A DNA stretch of 64,000 nt from NCBI RefSeq assembly GCF_029227915.1, contig NC_079884.1:16678001-16742000 (forward strand), written 5' to 3'. The stretch's first letter is position 1. Each line of letters opens with the position of its first letter. Shown here one piece after another: positions 31,960 through 44,300 of this stretch. The notes under the pieces were generated by a model that was not told the origin of the DNA, ran no database searches, and was given only the letters and a program-made list of their open reading frames with translations. The stretch comes from Hydractinia symbiolongicarpus (Eukaryota; Cnidaria; Hydrozoa; Anthoathecata; Hydractiniidae). The translations under genes were made by a program, and so were the position numbers.

Positions 31960-32795
31960 TAGATGTATTAACAACATCACGACGTTGGTAAATTGCTTAA
32001 CGTCGCGTGTCGGATGCAGTTGAGCTGTCGTGAGGGAAGGAATACGACAATGTCGGGTAAAGGTGAGGTTGTGTTGGAGGTTCAAGTATGCGATATATTC
32101 ACAGACTATATGGATCCTTCCATGAAGTGATTCCCATTATTGGGATATAGAGATTGCGTGTTTATGGAACCGAACGCATGCGCACTAGGTGGCAGGATAG
32201 TAGCGCCAATTGCGGAAGATGCTTTATCCAAAATGCGATTCCGTGGTTTTAAGTTTAAATTATTATTAGAATTGCGTCATTCAAATATGACGTATTGTTG
32301 CGTAATACCGAAATGCATTGGGTGCGCATTTAGCAGGAGTTCGCGGAAAAAGCCTGGACGCATACGCACGTGTTTTTGAGATTTTGTATACCGTTGAAGT
32401 TTTCAACTAAAATAAAACCTTTCGAACTGTAATCATCGTTCAATAATCGAAATAAATAAAACGAATAATAAAAATCTAGATGGTAAGTTGTCAAAGTTTT
32501 TTTTTATTATTCTTGGATATTATAAAGAAGAAATAAAAGCTAGAAATAAATCAAAATCGAAAAATTTTTCCACTGGATACTTTGTAGATTGTAAAAAGAA
32601 AAACAGAAATATATATTCCATGAAAGATGTCGATGTAGCAGTTAGAAATCTCGAGATAAAATCATTATCATTTCTCTCTGTTTATCAAAAAGATAAATCA
32701 TTCGGAGTTGCTTGGATCATAAAGTTGTTAGCAAGGAGGTTACTTTAGAAGATAACCAAATATAAAGATAATATAAAGAAGATAACCAAATGTAG
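31960..32795. other. Region with weak coding hints
   Basis: A lysine-rich frame at 32488-32748 lies upstream of the fragment at 32796 and may be an exon, but has no recognised motif. The remainder shows nothing supportable. Confidence 0.3.
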
Positions 32796-32982
32796 AACGA
32801 TTTTATTGACATTAATGATGTCGAAACCGAGTCCGTTTTAATGGATTCTATTCCTAAAATATGTTTCCCAAATAGGTTTAAGGCTTCGTGTTGCAGAGAA
32901 ATTTAAACCAAATCAAGAACTTGTCATTCACTAGACCATCTTCATGAAACCTTGACTCAGGCTTTAAATGATCTATCATTTC

Positions 32983-33030
32983 ATGCTCCCTTGGAGGAAA
33001 GAATACGTATTTTTTCCTCCAAGATGCTCC
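32983..33030. repeat. 7-bp target duplications ATGCTCC flanking the mini-element
   Basis: atgctcc at 32983-32989 and again at 33024-33030, immediately bordering 32990-33023. Confidence 0.8.
32990..33023. mobile_element. 34-bp palindromic mini-element (two KDZ-type termini back to back)
   Basis: It reads cttggaggaaagaatac followed directly by its reverse complement with one mismatch. It equals the terminal 17 bp of the element ends at 23092 and 25256, and is bounded by a perfect 7-bp duplication. No interior remains. Confidence 0.75.
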
Positions 33031-33499
33031 CAAGGAAGACAATTTGGTTGTGGAAAGACCAAAAGTTATAGAATCAACATATTTAAGTAAAAAATTCCAA
33101 CCTCTCCCAAAACCAAAACAAAAAAATCGGCGTTTTCGGGAAGAGTCGGTTTGGCTGATGAAAAAAAAAGTTTTCATCCATAATCAACATTGTCTCTAAA
33201 AAAGAAGAAAATCATGCGACGTCTGTGGTTGAAGAGTTCCCTGAATACGATCCATCTGTCATTTATGATGTACCAACGGAGCAGGAGCAGTTTAATGACA
33301 CGGCTGCCCAATTACCAATAAAATCTGGGTAAATCGGGAATCTGGGTAATAAGTGCGTCTAAAGGAAGCCTTATTTAATGCCGAAGTATTTTAAAGAAGA
33401 GTTAATTTTAAAATTTTGAACCACGGAACGGCATTTTGGATAAAGCATCTTCCGTGAAAACAAGAGGTTCTGGTTGTGATTGTACTTATATTTGAAGAA

Positions 33500-34140
33500 A
33501 TGCCTGATTCTTGTTGTGCAGTAGGCTGCTCCAATAAAAGAAAAAAAGGTGGAAAATTAAAATTTTATCGCATACCATTCGGTCACAACGAGGAAAGCAA
33601 GAAACTTCGTCAACTTTGGGTACAAGAGAGAAAAATGGACAGAAAAACAAATAGATAACTCAAGAATTTGCAGTGAACATTTTATATCTGGTAAATAAAA
33701 ATACCTTTTTATATAAAACATAATTTTTAACAACAAAAGTAAAGTGTTATCTATATAGCTAGATAGTTATTTAGATGTAGCTGCTAGATATATAAAATTA
33801 AACTCTTTAATGCTAGCTAACCTAGCTAGCTATTTAGTATCTATAATAACTAAATGAGCCACAAAAAAGTCTCACCAAATTTTTTTTATATTCCAGGAGA
33901 AAAATCTAAAGACTCACACCATCCAGATTACGTGCCATCAAAGTTCGCGTACAAAAAAGAAGTGTTTCAGCAGCAAAAGCTACACAGATTTGAGCGAGTA
34001 CAAAAAAAGAAGGATGTCTTCTACATCTAGTCACACTGACACTGATGCTGACTTTGATACAGGTGTAGACAATGTTGAAAATGATGCAGAGCTGTGTACA
34101 AAATCTTCACAGACTGAAGTTACATTGGAAAAAATGCAGC
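33500..34140 (+). pseudogene. THAP-domain gene, N-terminal exons (frame-broken and truncated)
   Basis: The ATG at 33500 opens MPDSCCAVGCSNKRKK and LKFYRIPFGHN, the N-terminal C-x4-C zinc ligands of a THAP DNA-binding domain. After an A-run at about 33634 the frame shifts, and the partner ligands follow as ICSEHFISG, ending at a donor at 33691. A second exon from 33897 reads HHPDYVPSKFAYKK; its frame breaks, then continues to CTKSSQTEVTLEKMQQ. Plus-strand similarity stops at about 34140, where minus-strand YqaJ coding begins. THAP zinc fingers bind DNA and occur in transposases and host factors. Confidence 0.65.
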
Positions 34141-35758
34141 AAGTAGTGTTTGTAACAATCATTTGCTGTTGGATTTGGAAATAATACTGATGATTTGTTT
34201 TCATGTTGCCATCCGAATCAATAGGGAATGTTTTATCACACTCAACAACATCCAAACCTGAGCTGTATTTATAAGGACATTTTATTTCTAAAACGCCTAA
34301 GCCGTGACACTTACACAAAACAAGAGCATCAGGTGATGCTCCCATAAATGGGTATTCTTCTGACACATGTAAACCAGTTTCTTTTACAATAACGTTTTCA
34401 TGTTTTTTTGTGAACACCTCAACAAATTTTTTTTTTGCTTCCATGTCAATACCGTATTGTTGTGCTCTTACAGTTATATTTGCAGAATATTGCATGATTG
34501 TTTCTGTAAATTTTTTTTTAGAATTTTCATTATTCAGGTTTAAACCATATGCTCTTTTTGAGACAGATGCTGTGATTCTACCTGCTCTATGAATTTGCCA
34601 TGCTGTTGACAAGCGCTGTTCTCTTGTACCTTTCGTTAAATTTTTGTACTGAATGTCACAGTAGCCATTTTTGTATTCGTAATAAAGCTCTCTGCACTCT
34701 GATTGAATTTCTTCAGGATTGTTATTAATTAATTGTGGCTTAAAAAGGCTTGTCGAAGGTTCAGGAATGCTATTTAATTCGGTTTCGTCAGCAGTTTCAG
34801 TTTCACTATTGGTAACTGTAAAATCTTCTGGATCATTGTCGTATAGGCTAGTAAGAATTGCAGCATCTGGATTTACTGTATAAAGTTCTTTTAACTTTCG
34901 TTTATGAAACTCATTATTTAAATGTGTGGTATCCCTGAAAGAAAAAGGCTTCTTCATTCTATCCGACACAACTTTTTTTTCTTTGCTTACTGTTTGCTTC
35001 TGCTTTGGTCTGCTGAAGTCTATCTCAGTCATAAGAGCTGGTTCTGCAAATCGTCTAGAGCGTTTCCAAGCGCAGAGTTTACTTGTACATGCAATTTTGT
35101 TTATTCCTAATAATGCACCGGCTTGCAGCTTAAATAATAGAGCACCAACATGGCTGCATGCTGAACCAAGTCTAAACAATGTAGTGTATTAGAGCTAGGT
35201 TGCCTAATAAGTTATATACACAATGTTTAATAACCTGCTTACCCGGCCATGCATGTGCAGTTTGCAGTAAGGACCCAGCCACCCTTCTTATGTAATGCAA
35301 CCCATACTTCATATAGTTTTTGTTTTGGCCTTGTCTTTGACTTGGTAAAACCTTTAAAATGCAAGTAGAGCATTAAGGGGAGCAGTCATAAAAAATAAAA
35401 CGCTAACAATATAGCAAAGGCAAACAAACCTCTGTTTTAATGTAACAAAATTTGCTTTTTGCATCAATGTTATGATAATAGATGTCTTGTACATGACCAC
35501 ATAAAAAAAGTTGTATGAATCCAATGATTTAAAAGCCTTCATCGACTCGTGAGTGATACCACTACTAGGACTTTTCAATAAGTACATATGGATATCTCCA
35601 AATGTTATATCTGGTAAATACTTTGGATCGTTTTGCCAGTCTTTTTTAAAGGTATAAGGATCTGGTAATACCTCATCATTGGCTAGGGTGAGCTTTTTAA
35701 TATACGAAGTTTTCTCATCTTTATCAAGCGAAAGAAAATAACTTGAATCTGACCACAT
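34141..35758 (-). pseudogene. SWIM zinc finger plus YqaJ-type exonuclease gene, C-terminal exons (truncated)
   Basis: Exon 35758 to about 35500 encodes PDITFGDIHMYLLKSPS and MKAFKSLDSYNFF. Exon 35351-35243 joins in phase to the exon starting at 35171 and completes a SWIM finger (CTCMAGLGSACSHVG, C-x-C...C-x-H). The long exon then continues through an acidic linker to a YqaJ/lambda-exonuclease-like nuclease domain: RAGRITAS, EYPFMGASPDALV, LEIKCPYKY and YYFQIQQQM. The ASPD and E-I-K motifs hold the expected metal-binding acids. The protein is cut at about 34141, where the THAP fragment meets it tail to tail. The function is nuclease-like by family. Confidence 0.7.
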
Positions 35759-35759
35759 G

Positions 35760-38700
35760 GCGTCCTAGTTATTTCAGCAGCAACGACAAACAGGCCGGTT
35801 AATTTCAGCGAACGTATTTTTTTGTAAACCCTGGTAGATGTGAATTTGGTGGCCTATGAATTAGAAAAACTCTATAAGTGCGCTGGCGCTCGCTGTTTTT
35901 TATCCTGCCAGCTTCCACAAGGTCCGAGAAAATGTAAACAAAGGACGTCACAACGCAAGCCGTCTATAGTTTCCCCTCTCTGTCCACTCTGGTGATGAAT
36001 TTATTTCCGAGACCCTCTCACGCCTGACAACAGTTAATACTAGTAGCAGAGGACCAACAAGCACTCACTAGTCAGTACTACACTACACTACACACAAGCA
36101 GACGTGTCAGCCTGGTCCAAGTAAAACCTATAAAAAACTTCGTAGTATGAGTGAGGCAAAGATTTTAAATTCAAATAAGAACATTCTCAATCTAAGTGGT
36201 ACTGTAACACATGCTGTTGCTGTTCGTCTTAGAATAAAAAAGACAAAAGGCTGGGCCAATGCCACAGGATACAAAATTATCGACGTTGGTTGGTGTTTTG
36301 AACGATGCAATTTTGTAATAATTTTATAGTTATGTGGCAATTGTAAAAGTGCAAAGCTCAAGTAACATGTAAAAGTTCAGCTAAAAGAAATGGTTTAACA
36401 AATAAATTATCCCTTAAATGTAACAAAAATATACCAAGCCTATTTGACATACATGTGAAGTCTGTATATGCCCGCCAAACATTGGGACATGCTGGACTAC
36501 GTTTCTGTTCTAATATGGACTCATATACTGCCTCCATTATATAATGGTCCATATCAAACAATTTTAAAATATTTAAGCACCAAGGCAGTTGAACTTGCTG
36601 AATTTGTTTCACGATATTAACCAATCAGAAAATTTGACTCCGACATCATTCTTTTATAATTCTATCAAAAATACCTGCTTATAAAACCTATTTATGTGAT
36701 AATTATATTGACAGCACTAGGACACTCCAAGAAACTTTTGTTGAGGTTTTTAAAACTTTCACTCCAGTGCATCCTTATTTTTTCATAGTCAAAGTTTTTA
36801 AACGCAATTTTCTCTACTTTCCGGAATTAGGAGGCAAAAAAGTCTGCGGATGATTAAAACCAAACAGGTGGTTTAATTTTTTTTAAATTTTGTACATTGT
36901 TTTCTGATGTTATTTGACACAAAATGACTGTCTCACTTTTTTGATATTTGATTTTTTTGATTTTATATTTCAAAAAAACAGATTTTTTAAATTTTACCCC
37001 CTGGACAGAAAAAATACAAAAAAATAAGACAGTCATTTTGCATACTTTTTATTTTAAAGCAACTTTGCATAGTTATTTTATTTATAAAATGTTGATTTTG
37101 TTAGTAATAATCCGCAGACAATTTTAGTCATTTTAACTTTATCAGCCTAACCCCCGTCTCCAATATTAGTTTTTGGATTTTTTTTCACTTTTCCAAAAAT
37201 TTGGTCAATAATTTTTAATTTTGGAAAGTTTCAATCTTATATGTTGAAGTTATCATGTGTAATCACAGCTGATTGTATGAAAGGGAGTTTTAGAAAATTT
37301 TGGTGTTTGACCACCTTAAATTTGAAAATGAAACCGCAACATTGACTGAATTTCACAGTGATTCAGTTACACAAAATATTGAATCAGTGAACGTCAACCT
37401 GGTGTTAGACGATTCTATAATTTGCATATTCGCATGAAAAATATCAAAAACTTTTGATACTAATTCGCATGCTTATTTCTTGTGTAATTCGTACAAATAA
37501 CATGCGAAGAACATAGCATGCAAATAAGGGAACTGTTTATACCAAAAAATGTAATTCTTATTGCATTCGAATAACAGGGGCGGATACAGGATTGTTTTTC
37601 CATAGGCGAAATGTTAAGCAAAGCGAAAAATACTAGTATCTTTTGCGAAGCGAAACATGCGCGTACTGCTGGGGATGTAAGGGACGCAATTGCCAATTTA
37701 CTTATTTTTGCACTGAAAATTTCTCAGCGAGGACCTTTATAGGTCTCTACCACAATTCTAAAAAACGGTAGATGTTTTTGTCAAATTAGATTGAAACCTC
37801 TAAAATCCAGATAAAAACAAAACTCTACTTTTTGAAATCGAGGCTTATATTAATAAGCAAGCAACCTTTTTTTTGCTTATGCTTCTTTAAAACTTTGAGG
37901 ATTAAATTAACAACAAGGAATCTTAGAAGTAGTCATGTCACAAACTAAAGCTCACAGTCAAATTGATCAAATTGCTAATGCTAACCAATTATAATAACAA
38001 TTGAAAAAAATCAAAGCAGACAGCTATATAAGACACATTTTAGTACACTATTCAAAGAAGACCTTGAAACTAAAGAATATGGAGAATTTAAACATCAAAA
38101 AATTATAAAACTAAATTCACAATTAGTTCTGTAAATAACATGTATTTTTAAACCATAGCTAAATTACATACATTGTAATTAATAGATAAAAATTACATTT
38201 ATACATTTATATTTATATAGCATTCTAAAAAAACACAGAAACAGTTTTAAAAAAAACAATCCACCAAATTTTTTTAAATTCCTCAATGCAAGACCTTTTA
38301 TGCAAATTTGATGAAAATCAATTGCACAAAAATAACATCCAAATAAGCTTAAAAAGAAGTGAGAATATATTAATGTTTAAAAGCAATAAAATAAATAAAG
38401 AAGTAGTAGCTCGTCGTTAGTTCCTCAATAATAAATAATACCATTTAAATGTTTCAGCATATATGGTTTCCAACTAACTAACTCTCTTGCACTTGTTTGG
38501 ATAATGCTGGCTACATTGATCACAGCTGATCTAGAAAGAAAGAAAAAAATCTCAAAAAGAAACAAGAATACCATTTCAATTTGAAGCGAGTACGAAAAAG
38601 ACAAATCAAAATGACATTTAAAGCACAAGTTATAAAAAACCTAAATGCCCTTCAATATTTTCATCATATTTCGTAGAAGTAAAAAGTGAAATAACTCTGG

Positions 38701-39852
38701 TAAATAAAAAGATATTGATTTAAAATTTACTAGAGGGTATTTATTTTAAGGCTATAAATTTGAGTTTATAAAACTTACTAGAAATGGAAATAATGGTACT
38801 TTAACATGTTGAATTTATTGTTGTTTTTTTCCAGCCGCCATATTTAACGATCAAAATGCTTGTGTAAAATCGTAGGTAAACAATCGGCCTTAAGTCTAAA
38901 TGAGTACTGAGATGGAGTTCGATAAAATCGCCATTATGATAGGCTCCGTTCACGCTGTTCTTTTTAGCTTGTTTTTTCTTTGTAAAAAACATGGCATCAA
39001 AAAATGGAAAGAAATTTTATCCAAGAGTTTCTATTGGAAGGCACAGAAGAAATGATTTAATTTTCTCTTTATTCTATTCGCCATTATTTTTGGAGACCAG
39101 ACAAAACAAAACAAAACAAAAAGAAGAAATCACGGCATTGTTTCGTGGTTATCAATTATGATAGGTAATTCTTATCACGATCTTTCTTTTTTTTATTAGC
39201 ATGACTGGGGTTATTGCATATTATAAGCAAAAAAACCCAACGGGGGAGAATGCTCATTGTGACAGTTGAAGATAGTTGGAGCACTATGGAGATAATTAAA
39301 TTTAGAGCACAAAAGGAAAAATTCTGAAAATTTAGGTGTTCTAATTGTCTAGATCTGATACTGTCTCCATAAGGAAAACTTTTAACCCTACTGAAGATTC
39401 TAATCCTACACTATCCAAGAGCCGGCTAATGTGGCTAATCATTACTTTTATACCTCTTTTATGCCCAAATTTTACTCCTCTTTATTTTTTAGCAACTACC
39501 TAATGTATCACACGTATTTCATTTTAAGCTGGCAAAAAAATTCTTACCTGATAAATCTTGATGGTCATTGCACAATAAACAAACACGTAGCTACCCTCAT
39601 GTCCTTGTCTATAGTTGAAGCCATAATAAACAGAAACAAACTAAAGAACCAGCTATGGCATTCAAAAATAACATTAATGCAGTTATCTGAAGATACCTGC
39701 ACTTTTCTGAAGATAACTGTATTAATGTGACTTAGGAACGCCATGGCCAGCTTTCTTCGACGAGAATGTCAGAGGCTACGGTCAACGGCGGTAAAAAACA
39801 ATGACCGTGGTAAATGTGACTGACATTGAGTCATAGAAAGGAGTCTGCTAAA
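35760..39852. other. Long region without a supported gene
   Basis: Several short frames exist (for example 36358-36624 minus and 36147-36329 plus), but none has a recognised motif. An inverted repeat at 36920-37040 is listed separately. The stretch from 35900 to 36130 is relatively GC-rich and precedes a tataaaa word at 36128, so it might hold a promoter, but nothing decisive is visible. Confidence 0.35.
36920..37040. repeat. Inverted repeat with about 22-bp arms
   Basis: caaaatgactgtctcactttt (left arm) pairs with the reverse complement near 37017-37040, separated by about 75 bp of AT-rich sequence. It may be a small foldback element. Confidence 0.55.
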
Positions 39853-39930
39853 TTACGTGCCACACGTGCTGACGTGCTTTACGTGCTCACGTGTTTTACG
39901 TGCTCACATTTTTACATGCTTACGTGCTAT
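39853..39930. repeat. Short ACGTGCTCACGTG-type tandem repeat
   Basis: Words acgtgct, cacgtg and ttacgtgctcac recur over about 80 bp immediately before the first Helitron array. Confidence 0.65.
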
Positions 39931-39964
39931 TTAAAACGAATGAAGCTTACGTAAATAATGAAAA

Positions 39965-40717
39965 CTAGTCGATAAGGCCCGTGGAGAAATCCACTTAGGC
40001 CGAGGGACAATGGTAAAATAGGTTGTTTTGGATTTTTTGATGACGTCAGCAGTGCAGATACAAAAAATAATATTTGGAGAAGTTTAGTTTTCGTTGACTG
40101 TAATGTGTAGAGTTTGAAACGCTGATCAAAATAATGTATAGGATCATATATTTTTCAAGGAACACCTAAGGAGAAATAAGGGTTTAAAAAGTTTGCTGAC
40201 GACAGCATTGGCCCGTCAAAACTCAAATTTTTTTTTAAGAAATTTGTACACCTGTTGCCTTCATCGTATAGATCTTAAAACGCCGATTAAGAAAATGTAT
40301 AGGATCATGTATCTTTGACAAACGGTTGCAAAGATATTGGGATTTAAAGGTTTTTGATGACGTCATCAACCCGTCTATTCCGAAACGGATTCGGGGAAGC
40401 AGGTTTAAAAACTTACCCAAATTGGTCCCAGGTGGTCCCTAGTTACCCACGCGGTGAAAAATCATTGACGTCACCACCTTGTTTCCAAGTTATTTGGCCT
40501 CAAAGTTTTAAGTGCACTGTAATGGCCTCCTTAACTTAATATAGGATATTGACGTTAAAGTAGTGTTATTGACGTCGCGCCGTAACGTCAGAAAATTTAA
40601 CATATTAGACATGCATTTTTCGGTTACTTCAAAGGAAATTTCGGTAACATCAAAGGAAAATGAACACATCAACTTTGCCTGTCACAGAGACACGGAACTG
40701 GCGTATTATTATATAGA
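39965..40717 (-). mobile_element. Helitron unit A1 (753 bp)
   Basis: On the minus strand the unit begins TCTATATAATAATACGC and ends in CTAG, with the terminal hairpin GTGGATTTCTCCAC 12 bp before the end. The left flank is A (39964). It joins the next unit without a gap (GA|CTAG at 40717/40718). It is non-coding; the 61-codon frame at 40235-40420 is incidental. It differs from unit B4 at one position that I could find. Confidence 0.85.
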
Positions 40718-41292
40718 CTAGTCGATAAGGCCCGTGGAAAAATCCACTTAGGCAGGATAACAGAGAAAAATAACCGTCATATAAATTTTGATGACGTCAG
40801 CAGAGACATGTCAGAACACAAAACTTTTTTTTTCAGAAATGTGTATGCCTGTTGCCTTCATCGTATAGATCTTGAAACGCTGATCAAGAAAATGTATAGG
40901 ATTATGTACTTTTGACAAACGGTTGCAGAGATATTAGGGTTTAAAGGTTTTTTGATGACGTCATCAACCCACCCATTCCAAAACGGATTTGGGGACCCAG
41001 GTTTGGGAAACTTACCCAAATTGGTCCTAGGTGGTCCCTAGTTACCCACGCAGGAGATGACGTCAGTTATTTCCACCCGTTTCCAAGTTATTAAGCCTTA
41101 AATTTAAAAGTGCAATGCAATGGCTTCACTAATCTTAATATACTTTCCTTTGACGTCAATATTGCTTTAACGTCAAAGTTTGCTAATTTAAAGAACAAAT
41201 TTATAGGCGATGTTTTATAGACTTTATCAAAGAAATTTTATCCACTTTGCAAAAGTGACAGACAGACACACTTAGCGTATTATTATAAGAGA
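40718..41292 (-). mobile_element. Helitron unit A2 (575 bp)
   Basis: Same CTAG terminus and hairpin as A1, directly abutting it. The 5' end on the minus strand reads TCTCTTATAATAATACGC, and the base after the array is T (41293). The outer borders of the two-unit array are therefore A|...|T, the Helitron target. Confidence 0.85.
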
Positions 41293-41355
41293 TCACTATT
41301 TTTTATAATATAGTTCATATAGTTATGATATACTTCACATAGTTTTATATACATA

Positions 41356-44300
41356 AAAGCCTGAATAGACGGATAAATTTTGCAGATCAATTTTCAAAAT
41401 AAAATATTGAACTAAAATTGATCTAAAATTGTTGTGTATATACTATTAAAAAGTAATGGAACGATAATACTCAAATGACATAAAAACACAAATCAATTTT
41501 CGAAAGCTGATGTAATAAAATCAAACTGGTTTGATTTTATCAGATCAATTTTTCGGCAGAGTAATATTATTTCAAAGAAAACCGCCGTCTGCTCACTTCC
41601 TTTCGAAACTCACGTTCGAATTTTCATTCATTTTAAATGTTTTTGTGCACGCAAAAGAGAGTTAATCGTAGTGAAGAGAAAATTACGCAGATAATTTTTT
41701 ATTACCAGGTACGTTTAGATCTATCAAAATCTTCCAATTTTAATTTGTTCAGAATTGTGTTATATGCTCTGTGACTGACACACAAATGAAATACAGTTCT
41801 TTTCTGCTAACTTTTCTTTTATGCGAAAAAATAAAACTGCTTGAACAGATTAGGGAGCACAAAATTGTTTCTTCTTCGTTGTCGCTCATGTCTGATGTTA
41901 TGATACCGTAAAATGCCGAAAAAACCAAGATTTTATTTCCGTTTATAGCACACCCTCAGATAATCGCATATAGGGAAAAGAGATATAGAATACAATATTT
42001 GTTTAACTTAAAATGCGAAATTTTTATATAGTTTGGGCGGAATCTTTAAAATCGCCTGATGGAAGATAGATAGATAGAGACAGCACAGAGTCCGGACGCT
42101 GCTAAGTTTTTGTCCAGGCTAAACGCCCGGAAAATTCCATTTTTTCGAAAGCCAATGAAGATGCTTTATCTTAATCTCTGTCAATTAAATGACCAATCTG
42201 AACAGAGAGTGTACTCTTCGTGTGGCCAGAAAATTACGTGTGCGGCCATGACTAAAAGTGCTTACATTGTGTTGGTCGCCCCTTACTTGTCTCTTAGGTT
42301 TGGTCGTAGTAGTTTTATTGATGGGGAGCTAAGCACTATTTTTAAATTCGTGTATTTTATCAGGTATGAATTATTTTATATATAGCTAAGTGAGAAAGGT
42401 GTGCTGGCTAGCTAGCTATCTCAATTTTTGGTGCTGACTTGGATCTCCTTTTGACTGGTGCTGACATACCCCTTTTAATAGTCATGAAATTAATTACTTG
42501 CTAGCTAGCTATGGAGCTAGCTACACAAAATAGTACTTTTATTAGAGTGCTTTTTTTTTCTTAAAGAGCAAGCAACAAAAAACTTTTATCCTGCCTTGCG
42601 TAGTTCTTCCATGACTGGACACCCAACTCCTGTTCTTATGGGAAAAAAGGGGGCTAAAAATAAATTCCAAATGACACTTTGTGGGACTACTTCTATCAGA
42701 TAAAAAGATAAATATATTCACACATGATTTTTTTTATATTTTTTGCAGAGAAAAGTTGTCGAAACGTGACGAAAAGTTTATTGTTGCTTGCACTGAGCAG
42801 TCGGTGAACTGATAATTAACCTGTAACAATATATAGCTAGCCGATGCAGGATAATTAGATGCTATGCCTAGTATAATTAGCCGTTAAAAACTTCTTTGTG
42901 ATCTTTACAGCTAACTGCGTCTTTTCCATGTTTTTTCTTGAAATAAGAATAGTTTTGTTGTTTAATAATATAAACGACATATGTACTGCTAGCTACAGTA
43001 AAATTATAACTTTTTTGCACAATCATTTCTTGTTCTATTTCTTGGTTTTAATTGGAGCACAACTTTATGTTGATCTATATAAATATAGATGGCTATGGGG
43101 AGATCGATAACGAAGAAAAGTGAAAATTTAAGTAAGAAGATATATCTTATAAGTAGCTGTATCAGCGGCTAATTATATATACGCACCGTATATATAATTA
43201 TTCTGCATAGATAAATAGAATGTCTGTATATTTTATATGGCTAGCGTTACAAATCCTGTCTATTATTTCCAGGAAAGGCCGTAGCTTTGATAGGGAGTCC
43301 TAGAGTATTTAATGCTCATTTTGATCTATGCAGATCCAATTAGGGTCCCCGCTTTACCAGACAACTCCCTGTAGAATCCAACAGCACACATAGTGTGTCA
43401 TCTCCCCAATTTCTCTACGTGGCTTGGGTTAACCCGGGCTATGGTAGCATTCACTCACTAATATTGAATTGCCGCCAAGCGGAATCGGACCCCGTTCTCC
43501 TGCACAAAGTGCCAGAGTTATAACCACCAAGCTATGGCGCCATTGAAAACGTCTAACTATTCTGTTTCTGGCTAATTATCAGTTCTCCTTGTGCCTAATT
43601 TGCTTGAAAATCTTTCTTGAACTCACCCAAAGTATCACAAAATATTTTTCTAAGATTTCTTGAAAATGCCTTGATTTTTAAAAATCTCACAAAAAGGACC
43701 TTCGATATTTTATATCCGCAAATTTATTGTGTGTGTACCCTTTTATGCTTCAACTTGGTGATTTCAATTTGTCGATTTGTCAAACAAAACAATTACCAAT
43801 CAGTTTCCTCAAAATAAAAACTTGCAACTAATCCGACTTCCCGAAAGAAATTTAAATTTGAGAATTCGAGTCAAAAAAGAATAATAAACAATCAGCTGAA
43901 TTTAATAAATGGATTTCAACAAAATAAATCCTGTATTGTCCACAGGTTTCAAAATCATGCATCGCCTGCCTAATATGTTACTTGTTTAACAAAGATATCA
44001 AAAGCCGGCCTCATTAAATTTATATACATATTTATATATATAATATACCTGTGCATCGCATCGCATGGATTTGTATCTTTGTATTAAATTCCCTTTTTAA
44101 ATCAAAGAGGCAAAGAGAGGTTAAAGAGACAAAATTTAAACAACCTGGTTTTAATGCAGTTTATGGTAAAATTGTATTCTTGTTTCTTATCTTTAAAACG
44201 TACTTTCTTTTTCAGATCAGCTGTTATCAAACCATGCACCAACAGCATTTTCAAAAAATTTTCAACAAGAGAGTAAATTTTTGAAGGCCTAAATACTGAA

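Larger units (their letters stand above)
32796..33199 (+). pseudogene. Gene fragment of unknown function interrupted by a 34-bp mini-element
   Basis: After a ccaaatgtag acceptor at 32795 the frame encodes NDFIDINDVETESVLMDSIP, has one TAA at 32904-32906, and continues HSLDHLHETLTQALNDLSFH. There the mini-element and its 7-bp duplication (41 bp in all) interrupt it. The frame resumes with EDNLVVERPKVIESTYLSKK and RFREESVWLM, stop at 33197-33199. The two sides are in register once 41 bp are discounted. Further coding-like sequence (ATSVVEEFPEYDPSVIYDVP) follows in another frame to about 33330. I do not recognise the protein. Confidence 0.5.

Noticed and set aside
36147-36329. Short gene starting MSEAKILNSNKN after a TATA-like word
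   Set aside because: It is only 60 codons with no motif, no conserved context and no splice evidence. Kept as a remark in the spacer entry.
40235-40420. 61-codon frames repeated at 40235-40420 and 62480-62665
   Set aside because: They are identical only because both lie in near-identical non-coding Helitron units. The frame is not conserved in the other units.
43471-43541. Functional tRNA gene
   Set aside because: The acceptor pairs fairly well, but the T and anticodon stems do not, and the sequence continues into a SINE body.
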